Below, one piece after another: positions 16,773 to 24,229 of a stretch of 24,229 nucleotides of DNA. A program made the position numbers and the translations under genes. The stretch is from NCBI GenBank assembly GCA_002811675.1, contig PDIM01010394.1, positions 48,018-72,246 of the forward strand, given 5' to 3'. Position 1 is the first letter of the stretch. Each line of letters begins with the position of its first letter. The notes beneath the pieces were generated by a model. The model saw only the letters and a list, made by a program, of their open reading frames with translations. It had not been told where the DNA came from and searched no databases. The DNA comes from Ichthyosporea sp. XGB-2017a. Its lineage: Eukaryota > Opisthokonta > Ichthyosporea.

Positions 16773-17168
16773 TTATCTTTTATCTTTTTGCTCTTTTCCA
16801 TCATAGTATTTTTTCGCAGATTTTGTCACCAGCATTGGGAGGAAATTGTATCCAAATCCTGCGCAAAAAGCACCAATGGAAACAGTAATAGGTCCCACTA
16901 AAAGCCCCTGAAGAAACACTTGTTTCGGAAACGCCCGCATAGCCTTCACGTGGAGTTTATCCGCAACAGCATAAGCTGGTAATCCTCCAAACAGCACAAC
17001 GCCGGCTGCTGACAAACACAGGTACGTCATTCGATTTGTTAAGATGTGCTTATTATCATAGAAATTCATTCTAAAAGCATCACTCTCACTCAGAATCACA
17101 ATATCTTTTCCACAATTGCCACAAGTGACTAGATCATCGGTTTCACTAAGGACATCATTCTTCGGCAT
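16773..17168 (-). CDS. Small two-helix membrane protein with CxxC motif, family unknown
   Basis: The open frame gives 131 aa from ATG 17166-17168; the frame extends upstream through a Lys-rich leader without good coding character. Residues 14-23 hold VTCGNCGKDI, a single CxxC pair. Two hydrophobic segments follow: about 48-68 (TYLCLSAAGVVLFGGLPAYA) and about 84-112 (VFLQGLLVGPITVSIGAFCA onward). The tail is Lys-rich. Such a layout suits a small membrane protein with both ends on one side, perhaps mitochondrial or ER, but there is no recognised domain. It is divergently arranged with the cysteine synthase gene across 352 bp, so the two could share a promoter region. Confidence 0.7.
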   Translation of the reverse strand: MPKNDVLSETDDLVTCGNCGKDIVILSESDAFRMNFYDNKHILTNRMTYLCLSAAGVVLFGGLPAYAVADKLHVKAMRAFPKQVFLQGLLVGPITVSIGAFCAGFGYNFLPMLVTKSAKKYYDGKEQKDKR

Positions 17169-17520
17169 CTTTACTTTTCTACTCCCAATTGTTTTTTTTT
17201 TCACAAATAGTACAGAGATCTTATAAAAAATCGAAATGTCAATCACATAGGAAAATCAAAAATCAATGAAATTGAACGAAATCGAAATCGCAAATCAATG
17301 AAAAAAAACAAACGAAACAAAAAAACAAAAAAAAAAAGACAACAGCGACAAAAAAAACAAAAAAACAAAAAAAACAAAAAACTCGGTTTTTTATTTTTTA
17401 AAAATTTGTTTTTCCTTTTTTCCTTTTTTTTTGTTTTTGTTCTTTGTTTTTTGTTTTTTGCGGGCTTTTTGGTTCCTTTGGGTTTCGCCTTTTTTTGTTT
17501 GCTTTGTTAATCATATTGAA
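17169..17520. other. Bidirectional promoter region with A-run/T-run switch
   Basis: This 352-bp spacer separates the starts of two divergent genes. About 17297-17381 is A-rich (A-runs broken by C and G) and about 17384-17460 is T-rich, so the strand bias flips in the middle. No gene is visible; Lys- and Phe-rich open frames here are homopolymer artefacts. Confidence 0.6.
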
Positions 17521-18765
17521 ATGATGAGTTTTTTAGGCAGGAAGATTTCTGTATTGCACCTGGGGAGATGCATCCCCAGAAGACTTCACAATAGTGGCAA
17601 CATGTTGGATCGCTCAGGTGGGTATAAGAGTGTCCGAGCCTTTTCCACCACCTTGTGCGTGAGAAGTGATACTGCGCGAACGGGATTCGTGGAGTGTATT
17701 GGCGAGACTCCGCTTATGCTGCTCCCCACGATATCAAAGAGTGTGGGATTCAATGTGTATGTTAAGTGCGAACATATGAATCCTGGTGGATCGGTAAAGG
17801 ATCGGGCAGCTATGGGACTTATTCAAGATGCTGAAGAGAGAAACCTGCTGAAACCGCGTACAGGTACTGAGGGTGCTGTAGGTACTGTTGTGGAGGGAAC
17901 TGCGGGAAATACGGGCATTGGCCTTGCTCACGTGTGCAATAGTAAAGGCTACAAATGTGTTATCTATATGCCGGATACTCAATCTGAGGAAAAAATCAAT
18001 ACGCTCAAAAGTTTGGGTGCTGATGTACGGCCGGTGCCAGCGGTGCCTTTCACAAATGAAAATAATTATAATCATCAGGCGAAAAGGTATGCAGATGAGT
18101 TAAACAAAAAGGGAGAGCCAGCACTATGGACAAATCAGTTTGACAACACTGCCAATGCCAAAGCGCATCTTGCAACTACCGGACCTGAGATTTATCGACA
18201 ATTGGGAGGAAACATAAGTGGATTTACATGCGCTACTGGTACAGGTGGAACACTTGCTGGCGTGGGGAAATATTTGAAAGGGAAATGTGGTGATTCTATC
18301 AAAATTGGGTTAACTGACCCACACGGCTCTGTTTTGTATAATTACATCACAAGTGGATGCACAGAATTGACTCGTCTAGGTGACGGTTCCATTACTGAAG
18401 GCATCGGGCAGGGACGAGTGACGGATAATTTAAAATTCGGGATAGAGCATGTTGATTGCGCCTTGTCTGTGAGTGATGCCGAGGCTGTAGAATGGACTTA
18501 TCGCCTGCTTTTTGAAGAAGGTCTGTTCGTAGGAGCCAGTAGCGGACTTAATGTGTGCGGCGCAATTAAACTGGGCCAAAAGATTCTCCATGAACGTGGG
18601 GAGTCTGCTGCTTCTTCGAATGAAATGGCGGACATCAATGTAGTCACTATTGTGTGTGATAGCGGTGCTCGATATGCAAATCGCCTATACAGTCAAAAGT
18701 GGTTAGAGTCTAAGAAATTGTTTGATGCGATTCCTCCTCCGTACAGGCGCGCAGCTGCTCTTTAG
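17521..18765 (+). CDS. Mitochondrial cysteine synthase-like PLP enzyme (fungal CS2/Mcy1 type)
   Basis: Single-exon gene of 414 aa in the beta family of PLP enzymes; it is expected to make cysteine from O-acetylserine and sulfide or run a related beta-replacement. Residues 1-50 form a basic, Ser/Arg-rich presequence with no acidic run (RRLHNSG, then VRAFSTTLCVRS), indicating mitochondria. The PLP Schiff-base lysine is K93 in NPGGSVKDRAA. The substrate loop is EGTAGNTGIGLA (125-136). The phosphate-binding glycine loop is ATGTGGT (238-244), and GASSG (338-342) is the C-terminal cofactor site. The segments PVPAVPF, TNQFDNTAN and SITEGIGQGRVTDNL are those I associate with the yeast Mcy1 (YGR012W)/CS2 branch rather than plant or bacterial CysK. 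Two tandem ATGs (17521, 17524) are possible starts; the open frame further upstream is a poly-T translation. All catalytic motifs are intact. Confidence 0.93.
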   Translation: MMSFLGRKISVLHLGRCIPRRLHNSGNMLDRSGGYKSVRAFSTTLCVRSDTARTGFVECIGETPLMLLPTISKSVGFNVYVKCEHMNPGGSVKDRAAMGLIQDAEERNLLKPRTGTEGAVGTVVEGTAGNTGIGLAHVCNSKGYKCVIYMPDTQSEEKINTLKSLGADVRPVPAVPFTNENNYNHQAKRYADELNKKGEPALWTNQFDNTANAKAHLATTGPEIYRQLGGNISGFTCATGTGGTLAGVGKYLKGKCGDSIKIGLTDPHGSVLYNYITSGCTELTRLGDGSITEGIGQGRVTDNLKFGIEHVDCALSVSDAEAVEWTYRLLFEEGLFVGASSGLNVCGAIKLGQKILHERGESAASSNEMADINVVTIVCDSGARYANRLYSQKWLESKKLFDAIPPPYRRAAAL

Positions 18766-18794
18766 TTGCTGTGAAAGCAAGTTTGTTTTACTGC

Positions 18795-18800
18795 AATAAA
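18795..18800 (+). terminator. Poly(A) signal AATAAA of the cysteine synthase gene
   Basis: The hexamer starts 30 bp after the TAG stop, in a T-rich context that fits cleavage shortly downstream. Confidence 0.6.
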
Positions 18801-18974
18801 TGTCATATTTGTTCCCGGACAAAAGAAAAAAAATCGGATTTTGTTTTTAACGAGGAGTTTTGAGTTTTTAAATTGTGTAAATGTTTTTATCCGGATGACT
18901 GTGAAATACGCGGTTATTTTACAGGCAAAAAAAATATTTCTGAGGTAAAAAAGGGAAAAAGTTAACGTTCAGAA

Positions 18975-18984
18975 TATATAAATA
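18975..18984 (+). promoter_or_regulatory. TATA-like element upstream of the TMEM50 gene
   Basis: TATATAAATA lies about 144 bp upstream of the ATG. Spacing to a transcription start is unknown, so this is a candidate only. Confidence 0.35.
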
Positions 18985-19127
18985 CGCGTATTTTCGTTTA
19001 TTTGCGAGGTTTGTTTGACGTTTAAATTTCTTTCTTGATTTATTGGAAACAGGTTCTGAGAAATCTAATTTGACAGGTCTTTTTTTTTTGTCATTTAGGA
19101 GTAGATTGGTTTATAGACAAATATTGT

Positions 19128-19810
19128 ATGATGGACGACTACGGGGAATCGTGCTGGGCACCAAACCCAGACTTTAAAGTGAGTTTGAAAGGCATCACTG
19201 GGGGTTTGCTGTTTATTGTGCCTATATGGGTGTGGATTGATGCATATGTAGTTGCTAGTAATGATCCAACAGTCAAGTTTAGAATTGGATATTCATTTAT
19301 ACCACTTATCATTTCAGCTTTTGGGTTTGTTATGATGCTGATTGTGCCTAAAAATCTCATCAAAGGGGATGATTCATCATCATATGGCGAAGGAATGGGT
19401 GTGTTTGGAGGGAGAATAATCTTTTTTGCTGGCCTGTTTGTCGCTTTCGGATCATTTCTCGCATCCTTTGCTTTAGTGTAAGTTCAAAAGATGCTTATTT
19501 TTTTTTGTTTTTTTTTTGTTGGTGTATGTGTTTTCTATTACGAGTACTTATTTCTTCTTCTTCTCCTTCCATTATAATATAAATCACCAATTCTGGTACC
19601 TTATTTTTATTCACGTTCCGTGGGGGATGGCGGGTGTGTGTGTTCATATCCGCTAACAGTGTGAGGTATTTCTATCAAGATGGGGGACATATATATTTGG
19701 GGACAGCCATGTTGATGGAGTCAATGTGCATGGTGCTGGCTGCTGTGACAATGAAATTTGCTCCGTCGTATGGAAGTGGAGATGGATTAAGTGGATATCA
19801 GCCTTTCTAA
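19128..19810 (+). CDS. TMEM50/UPF0220-family four-helix membrane protein, two exons
   Basis: Exon 1 is 19128-19477 and exon 2 is 19660-19810. The 182-bp intron runs GTAAGT to CTAACAG, and splicing joins the frames into 166 aa (human TMEM50A is 157 aa). Four hydrophobic helices are visible, at about 23-43, 52-72, 94-117 and in the exon-2 region about 128-150. The family signature shows as GGRIIFFAGLFVAFGSFLAS before the intron and MKFAPSYG after it, corresponding to ARIWLFVGFMLAFGSLIAS and FKFGR in animals. TMEM50 proteins sit in ER/Golgi membranes (yeast Vps68 is a relative, in late-endosome sorting); the molecular activity is not settled. ATG 19131 is an alternative start one codon later. 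Without the intron, the gene would look truncated at 117 aa. Confidence 0.9.
19485..19496. repeat. Third copy of CAAAAGATGCTT before a T-run
   Basis: This 12-mer inside the TMEM50 intron also occurs at 12255-12266 and 12321-12332, each time followed by a long T-run. It may be a small dispersed element or coincidence. Confidence 0.3.
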
Positions 19811-20164
19811 GAAGGGAGGGATTGTAATCCCCATGTTGGGTTTTAAAACTTCCACTCCCCTCTCTCTATGCCTCGTCCTTTTCTTATCTTCTCCTTTCCC
19901 TTCTTCCTCTTGCTCTTCCTCTTCTTATCTTGTCTCGCTTAAATTGTTTTCAAAAAAAGAAATATTACGAAAAAGAAAAAATAATAAAAATTTTTAGAAA
20001 AAAAAAAAGAAAAAAGCGGCTTTTTCAAGGCCACCCGTTTGTTTTTTGTTTGTTTTGTACTTTTTGTTCAAAAAAAAAGAAACAAAACAGTAATTTTGAT
20101 TTTGCCCAGGAAGAGAACTAAACCAAAATACGTAGTGGGTGGATTAAACAATAGATATATAACA
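19811..20164. other. Intergenic spacer, pyrimidine- then A-rich
   Basis: The 354-bp spacer between two genes on the same strand contains a CT-rich segment (19855-19935) and A-rich segments (19955-20012 and about 20070-20083). It should hold the 3' UTR of TMEM50 and the promoter of the isomerase gene. No gene is seen. Confidence 0.6.
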
Positions 20165-20763
20165 ATGGCTGTGCTACCAGAGGGATGGATCGAGAGGGAA
20201 AGTCGATCTCACCAGGGAAAGAAGTATTATTACAACACTGTCACCAAGGAGAGTGTGTGGGAACGACCAACACAACCTGCGGGCGGGGGGTCTGGAGGTG
20301 GATCATCGGGATCCTCCTCACAGGTGCGTGCGTCACATCTTTTAGTTAAGCACAGAGATTCGAGAAGACCTTCATCTTGGAAAGAAAAAGAAATCACGCG
20401 CTCTAAAGAAGATGCCATTGATATTTTGAAAGGTTAGTGTGATGCGTTATTGTTATTTATTGTTCCTTTTTTTGATTCCTTGATTGTTAACCATTAAAAT
20501 ATTTTTTAAAATATATCAATTGTTGAATCTGATTCAATTGTATAGGACATATAGAAAATATTAACAACGGTCAAGATTTTGGAGAATTAGCATCGAAAGA
20601 ATCGGATTGCAGCTCGGCTCGTAACGGAGGCGACTTGGGATTTTTTGGCAGAGGACAAATGCAACCTCCTTTTGAACATGCAACCTTTGCATTGAAAGTA
20701 GGGGAGATGAGTGGAGTTGTGGAAACAGATTCGGGTGTGCATGTGATTCTTCGCACTGCTTAG
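20165..20763 (+). CDS. PIN1: PIN1/Ess1-type WW-parvulin peptidyl-prolyl isomerase, two exons
   Basis: Exons 20165-20432 and 20546-20763 are joined across a 113-bp intron (GTTAGT to TATAG, phase 1), giving 161 aa; human PIN1 has 163. The enzyme twists pSer/Thr-Pro bonds in nuclear and cell-cycle proteins and in the RNA polymerase II tail. The WW domain (about 4-36) has both Trp residues, W8 and W32, with YYYN between. A Gly/Ser linker follows (40-52). The PPIase domain (about 54-161) keeps H58 in ASHLLVKH, the phosphate-binding K62, R67 and R68 in SRRPSSW, C111 in SDCSSA, and H155 in GVHVILR, corresponding to human H59, K63, R68, R69, C113 and H157. [17 protein letters not shown] is nearly the animal sequence. 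The ATG at 20165 has a good ACA context and is the one that begins the WW domain. All key residues are intact, so it should be active. Confidence 0.97.
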
Positions 20764-21750
20764 ATCAGAATTCTATATAATTATACCCAAAGAAAGAAAG
20801 TGAAAAGGGGGAGAGGGGCAAATGCATAACAATCCTTGTTGTAATTGGGACTTCTATTTTTGAAAGGAGGTTTGCCCTGTGCTTGTATCCTCTTTCATCC
20901 ACCTTTTCTTCCGTTATATATATCACCCCCGAATTAATGGCATTTTTTTGAGCTGAAATTGCACAACTTAATCGGACATAAATGCTGTACAAAACGGTTT
21001 CGAACGAACTCATACCCCTCTTCCCCTCCCCTTTTCTTCTTTGTGGTCTTTTTTTTGCTTTTGGTGCTATGATTAAACCAAAGCAAGTGTTGAAAAGAAT
21101 CAGCGAACGGCAATGATAGAAATAATAAACTAGTCAAGAAGAGAAAAGGACGAAAGACAATGAAACCTTGTGAAGAATTACTTGGCACAAATGCATTTCC
21201 AACAAAAAATCACTTGGACAAAAAAACAAAAAACAAAACTGATACATTAGACCTTGGACCAAACCTCCCTGTCTTCTCCACTTTTGCTTTATCTGTATTC
21301 ATCCACAGATTTTAAATACAACAAGGTCGATTCCGAAAACAACAAAGCATCCTTGAACTTACAAAATACACGTGGTCAATTTTTAGAAACCCTAAACTCA
21401 CTCTCTGCTAAAAGCAAAAAAAAAAAAAAGAAAATAATTCAAAAAGTTGAAGGCGTCGGGCAACAGCTGATCCACAAATTTCCCATACATTTTGTATGAA
21501 TGAAAAATGTCACATGGTTTCTATGGGATTTTTGTATGGAAAATGGTTGAAAGAAAAAAAAGAATAAATTTTTTGCTTTTCTCTCCTCCCCTTTTTTTCA
21601 ATGTTTTCTTTCATTTTATTTTGTTTTAAAGAAAAATCTGTCTTGTTGATTGCTCTTTTTTGTTTTTTTTTGTTGAAAGGGGAAAAAAAAAGAAAGGGAA
21701 AAAGGGAAAAAGGAGAAAGGAGATATTTATTTAAAGGAAGATTGTTAATA
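20764..21750. other. 987-bp intergenic region
   Basis: This is the longest complete spacer between two clear genes. It holds the 3' UTR of the isomerase gene and, near its right end, a T-rich then A/G-rich leader for the NIFK gene (21575-21730). Open frames here start at non-ATG codons, cross A- or T-runs, and show no family features. I see no tRNA or other RNA signature. Confidence 0.5.
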
Positions 21751-22746
21751 ATGGCCATTTCAAAGGGAAAGAAGTTTGATACCCAGGTGCATGGGTTGAA
21801 GAACAGAAAGAACAAACAGGATGAGGCTGCAAAGGATATCCAGCGCAGTGTCAAAGTTGCCATGGCGAATAAGAAAACCGGCAAGGACAAAGTCATAGCA
21901 AAGAAAGATGCTGTCGTAGATGTACCTAAGAAAAATAACATGGGGAAGGGTAATCAACAGAAAGATAAGAAGAAAGTAAAGGGTGGTAAGAAATCTGCCA
22001 AGAAGGAAGAAGTGGTCGAAGAGAAGGAGCAAGAAGAGGTAAACGAAGTGGAAGAAACCGAAGAAGTGGAAGACAAAGAGGAAAGTGAAGCTGAAGAAGC
22101 ACCTTTGGCCATGGAGGAAGAAGGTGAAAATAGCGACGGTGATTTCGAGGAAGAGGAAGAGGAAGAAAACAAGAACAGCGAAAAGCTTGAGCTTGTCGCT
22201 CTCGATAAAGCTGCTCAGAAGTCTTTTGAAGATAAACTTTCTTCATTGAAGGCCAAAGCAAAGACTGCCGCTGATGAAGAAATGTCTTCCGTTGTGTACA
22301 TGGGTCATATTCCTTTTGGTTTTTTTGAGGAACAAGTGCGGGGTTTTTTCGAACAGTTTGGTGTTGTTAAGAATGTCAAGATCTCCAGAAGTAAGAAGAG
22401 TGGAAGATCTAAAGGCTACGGTTTTGTTCAATTTGAAGATGTCGAGGTTGCTCAGATTGCGGCTGAGACCATGGACAATTATCTGATTTTTGGAAGATTG
22501 TTGAAGTGTAAGTGTATGAAGAAAAGCGAAGTGGAGAACAAGAATATCTTTCGTGGTTGTGATCACAAGTTTAGAACGATTCCCTGGAGGATGGTTGACA
22601 AGGCTCGCCACAACAAACCCAAAACTGTTGAAGGAGTTCGCAAAATTAAAAATAGACTTGTGAAGAAGCAAGCAAAAAAGGCTGCAATGATGAAGGAATT
22701 GGGCATGAAGTATACATTTGATGGATACAAAGCTTGTGAAATCTAA
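21751..22746 (+). CDS. NIFK/Nop15-like nucleolar RRM protein
   Basis: Single-exon gene of 331 aa, a probable 60S ribosome-biogenesis factor. Yeast Nop15 acts on pre-rRNA around ITS2, and the human NIFK also binds the Ki-67 FHA domain. Residues 1-90 are Lys-rich with nucleolar-targeting character, and 86-145 are a very acidic Glu run. The single RRM spans about 181-257, with RNP2 as VYMGHI and RNP1 as KGYGFVQF (221-228). The family-specific ISRSKKSGRSKGYGFVQFED and ETMDNYLIFGRLLKC identify the Nop15/NIFK branch. The basic tail (about 265-320) has the Arg/Lys helices typical of the family. The ATG at 21751 (ATAATGG) begins the conserved-type basic region; the open frame upstream is translated leader. 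I see no Ki-67-binding phospho-motif that can be confidently aligned, so the ribosomal role is the safer one. Confidence 0.93.
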   Translation: MAISKGKKFDTQVHGLKNRKNKQDEAAKDIQRSVKVAMANKKTGKDKVIAKKDAVVDVPKKNNMGKGNQQKDKKKVKGGKKSAKKEEVVEEKEQEEVNEVEETEEVEDKEESEAEEAPLAMEEEGENSDGDFEEEEEEENKNSEKLELVALDKAAQKSFEDKLSSLKAKAKTAADEEMSSVVYMGHIPFGFFEEQVRGFFEQFGVVKNVKISRSKKSGRSKGYGFVQFEDVEVAQIAAETMDNYLIFGRLLKCKCMKKSEVENKNIFRGCDHKFRTIPWRMVDKARHNKPKTVEGVRKIKNRLVKKQAKKAAMMKELGMKYTFDGYKACEI

Positions 22747-23049
22747 AGAGGTGTATATATGCAGAAGAATGTGGAACTTTGTTTAAAGAAAAGAACAAGT
22801 GATTCTTGAAAGCACTTGCACACAGCACACACATATGCATACATTTTGCCCATTCTATGCTGCCTTCGTGAATTAAATAAACAAAGAAAGAAGCAGAGCG
22901 AAGAAGGGTGAACCAATGAGCTTAATAAAGTTACCTCCAAAGAGAGGTATTTAAAAACGTAGTTTGTATAAGAGTCCGGTGCTCTTAAAAACTGTTTTTG
23001 CATCTTCTTCCTTTTTTTGTTTTATTTCCTTTTCATTCTTGCTTCACTT
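22747..23049. other. Convergent spacer between NIFK and TIM50 genes
   Basis: The 303-bp spacer holds both 3' ends and two plus-strand AATAAA hexamers (22876-22881 and 22924-22929). No gene is seen. Confidence 0.6.
22876..22881 (+). terminator. Poly(A) signal of the NIFK gene
   Basis: AATAAA lies 130 bp after the stop; a second hexamer at 22924-22929 is an alternative. Confidence 0.45.
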
Positions 23050-23054
23050 TTATT
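23049..23054 (-). terminator. Poly(A) signal overlapping the TIM50 stop codon
   Basis: On the minus strand the stop lies in AAA-TAA-AAG, so the TAA is inside an AATAAA hexamer, the same arrangement as at 15265-15270. Confidence 0.45.
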
Positions 23055-24087
23055 TTCTACCAAACATGCTCCATACGCTTTTTTGCTTAATCTCCTCTTG
23101 TTCCTTCTTAGCCGCATCCAATTTTGACTGCAGCAAAGCATTGAACGTTCTACCAACATCCTTGCCTTCATACGCCTTCATCACCTCACGTACATCATCG
23201 ACACCAGTTCGGACAATGGTTTCCATAAAGTTAAGTAGCTCCAAAAGCTCCTTATCATCCTTTTCCCCTTTATAAGGCTTGATTTTTACACCATTGTATG
23301 GTTGCAACTTGTAGCTTTCCTCATCGTAATCAAGGATAAGGGTCTTTTTCAAATCGCGGTTCAAAATGGACAGATCTTTCACATGGTGACCATCGGTGTA
23401 GCGAGTAGATCCCCTATAGAGACGGTATCTAACCGCACCCTCGGGATCAATAGTATTCAAAAGCGGATCTGCAACAGAGTTACCTTTACTTGTAAACAAT
23501 ACTAATTCATAAAACTGCGCTAAGTAAAAGAGAAAGTAAGCGGCACCTGGACGAAGAATAGTTTTCCACCCATCTTTAGGATCCCATTCGGTGTAAGCAA
23601 GGACCTTATCGAATTCGATGCACAGAGTGTATTCATAATAGTAAGGTGAGTCCCTGGGGAATTGGTCTGGCAAAAGAATATCCTTGTTAGGATCCGCAAA
23701 GTAAAGCCTCCACGCATCAAATCTTGTTTTAATTCTGCGAACAAAGTCATCCAATGTCATTCCACTGTCTTTCTCGTCCGGGTACCCTCCCCACACAAAA
23801 CCAGCGGTAGCCAAACCTCCCAGGATCCCAACAGTGGTCAAAGTCTTACTCAACGCAGACGAGGACGACGCAGCAGCCTTTCCCTTTCCTCCAGCAGCAG
23901 AAGAGTAGCTTCTAATCACTCTTCCAAAACGGCTATTGAAAGAAGAAGCGGTTTGGGACGAAGCAGCAACTGATATGAAACCTCGACGACCCATTCTTGC
24001 TCCCATCACTGAACCTGCAGATGCGGCACGGAACCCACTGATGGCAAGTGAACCCATCTGATTAAAAATCCTCCCAAAACCCAACAT
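23050..24087 (-). CDS. TIM50: TIM50 mitochondrial inner-membrane import receptor
   Basis: Single-exon gene of 345 aa. TIM50 is the TIM23-complex subunit that takes presequence proteins from the TOM complex. Residues 1-60 are an Arg-rich, acid-free mitochondrial presequence. A transmembrane helix spans about 83-101 (TLTTVGILGGLATAGFVWGG), and the rest faces the intermembrane space. The FCP1/NIF-like domain (about 140-275) shows the family block TEWDPKDGWKTILRPG, then YLAQFYELVLFTS, then RYRLYRGSTRY and KDLSILNRDLKKTLILDYD. The phosphatase motif is degenerate (CIEFDKVLAYT in place of DxDxT), as is usual for TIM50, so it is a binding fold, not an active enzyme. The ATG (24085-24087) directly begins the presequence. 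The opposing NIFK gene ends 303 bp away. Confidence 0.95.
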   Translation of the reverse strand: MLGFGRIFNQMGSLAISGFRAASAGSVMGARMGRRGFISVAASSQTASSFNSRFGRVIRSYSSAAGGKGKAAASSSSALSKTLTTVGILGGLATAGFVWGGYPDEKDSGMTLDDFVRRIKTRFDAWRLYFADPNKDILLPDQFPRDSPYYYEYTLCIEFDKVLAYTEWDPKDGWKTILRPGAAYFLFYLAQFYELVLFTSKGNSVADPLLNTIDPEGAVRYRLYRGSTRYTDGHHVKDLSILNRDLKKTLILDYDEESYKLQPYNGVKIKPYKGEKDDKELLELLNFMETIVRTGVDDVREVMKAYEGKDVGRTFNALLQSKLDAAKKEQEEIKQKSVWSMFGRK

Positions 24088-24100
24088 GATTTATACCTTC

Positions 24101-24102
24101 CC

Positions 24103-24135
<33 letters not shown>

Positions 24136-24140
24136 CTCTT
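24101..24140. repeat. CT/CTGT microsatellite in the TIM50 5' leader
   Basis: CT units with a short CTGT block lie 14 bp upstream of the TIM50 ATG. On the transcribed strand this is a GA-rich leader or core-promoter element. Confidence 0.85.
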
Positions 24141-24187
24141 TTCTATTTCCTTTGCTGTCGATTGTCGTTTTATATGATTCGACACAA

Positions 24188-24196
24188 AACAAAAAA

Positions 24197-24227
<31 letters not shown>

Positions 24228-24229
24228 AA
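24188..24229. repeat. Poly(A) tract at the window end
   Basis: An A run (24198-24223) after a short A/C-rich lead, similar to the other intergenic homopolymers in this window. Confidence 0.8.

Larger units (their letters stand above)
18766..19127. other. Intergenic spacer with poly(A) signal and TATA-like box
   Basis: The 362-bp spacer holds the 3' end of the cysteine synthase gene and the promoter of the TMEM50 gene. No further gene is seen. Confidence 0.6.

Overview
This is a 24.2-kb piece of a nuclear genome from a unicellular or simple eukaryote. The evidence is GT-AG introns of 65 to 182 bp, AATAAA poly(A) signals close to stop codons, a eukaryotic tRNA-Pro, mitochondrial targeting sequences, and eukaryote-specific families (F-box/UBR, RhoGEF, PIN1, TMEM50, NIFK/Nop15, TIM50). 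A coiled-coil protein with cilium-type RPQSA motifs hints at a lineage with a flagellum, but I cannot place the organism. Stops are TAA or TAG and the standard code fits every gene read. The genome is compact and intron-poor: six of eleven good genes are single long ORFs, three have one or two introns, and two short ones show none. Long A/T homopolymers sit between genes.

Layout. 1-1042: A-rich non-coding DNA. 1043-4522 (+): FBXO11-like ubiquitin-ligase adaptor. 4871-7066 (-): orphan RRM / SUMO-binding motif / coiled-coil / beta-propeller protein. 7232-10501 (-): Vav-like CH-DH-PH Rho exchange factor that also carries an A20 zinc finger. 10502-12120: non-coding DNA plus a minus-strand protein-like tract that changes frame about six times (pseudogene or poor consensus). 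12124-12195 (+): tRNA-Pro(AGG), then a poly-T duplication and a 905-base assembly gap (12417-13321). 13430-15269 (+): three-exon putative ciliary coiled-coil protein, ending 28 bp from a convergent orphan (15298-15867, -). 15868-16772: gene-free tract rich in hairpins. 16773-17168 (-): small orphan membrane protein, divergent from a mitochondrial cysteine synthase (17521-18765, +). 19128-19810 (+): TMEM50/UPF0220 membrane protein, two exons. 20165-20763 (+): PIN1-type prolyl isomerase, two exons. 21751-22746 (+): NIFK/Nop15 ribosome-biogenesis factor. 23050-24087 (-): TIM50 mitochondrial import receptor.

The genes are ordinary eukaryotic housekeeping and signalling genes and do not form a pathway. 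The more unusual material is the domain make-up of the F-box protein and of the RhoGEF, the orphan RRM/propeller protein, the frame-hopping tract at 11.3-12.1 kb, and the structured-looking tract at 16.0-16.7 kb. I saw no virus-like element, CRISPR array or intact transposon.
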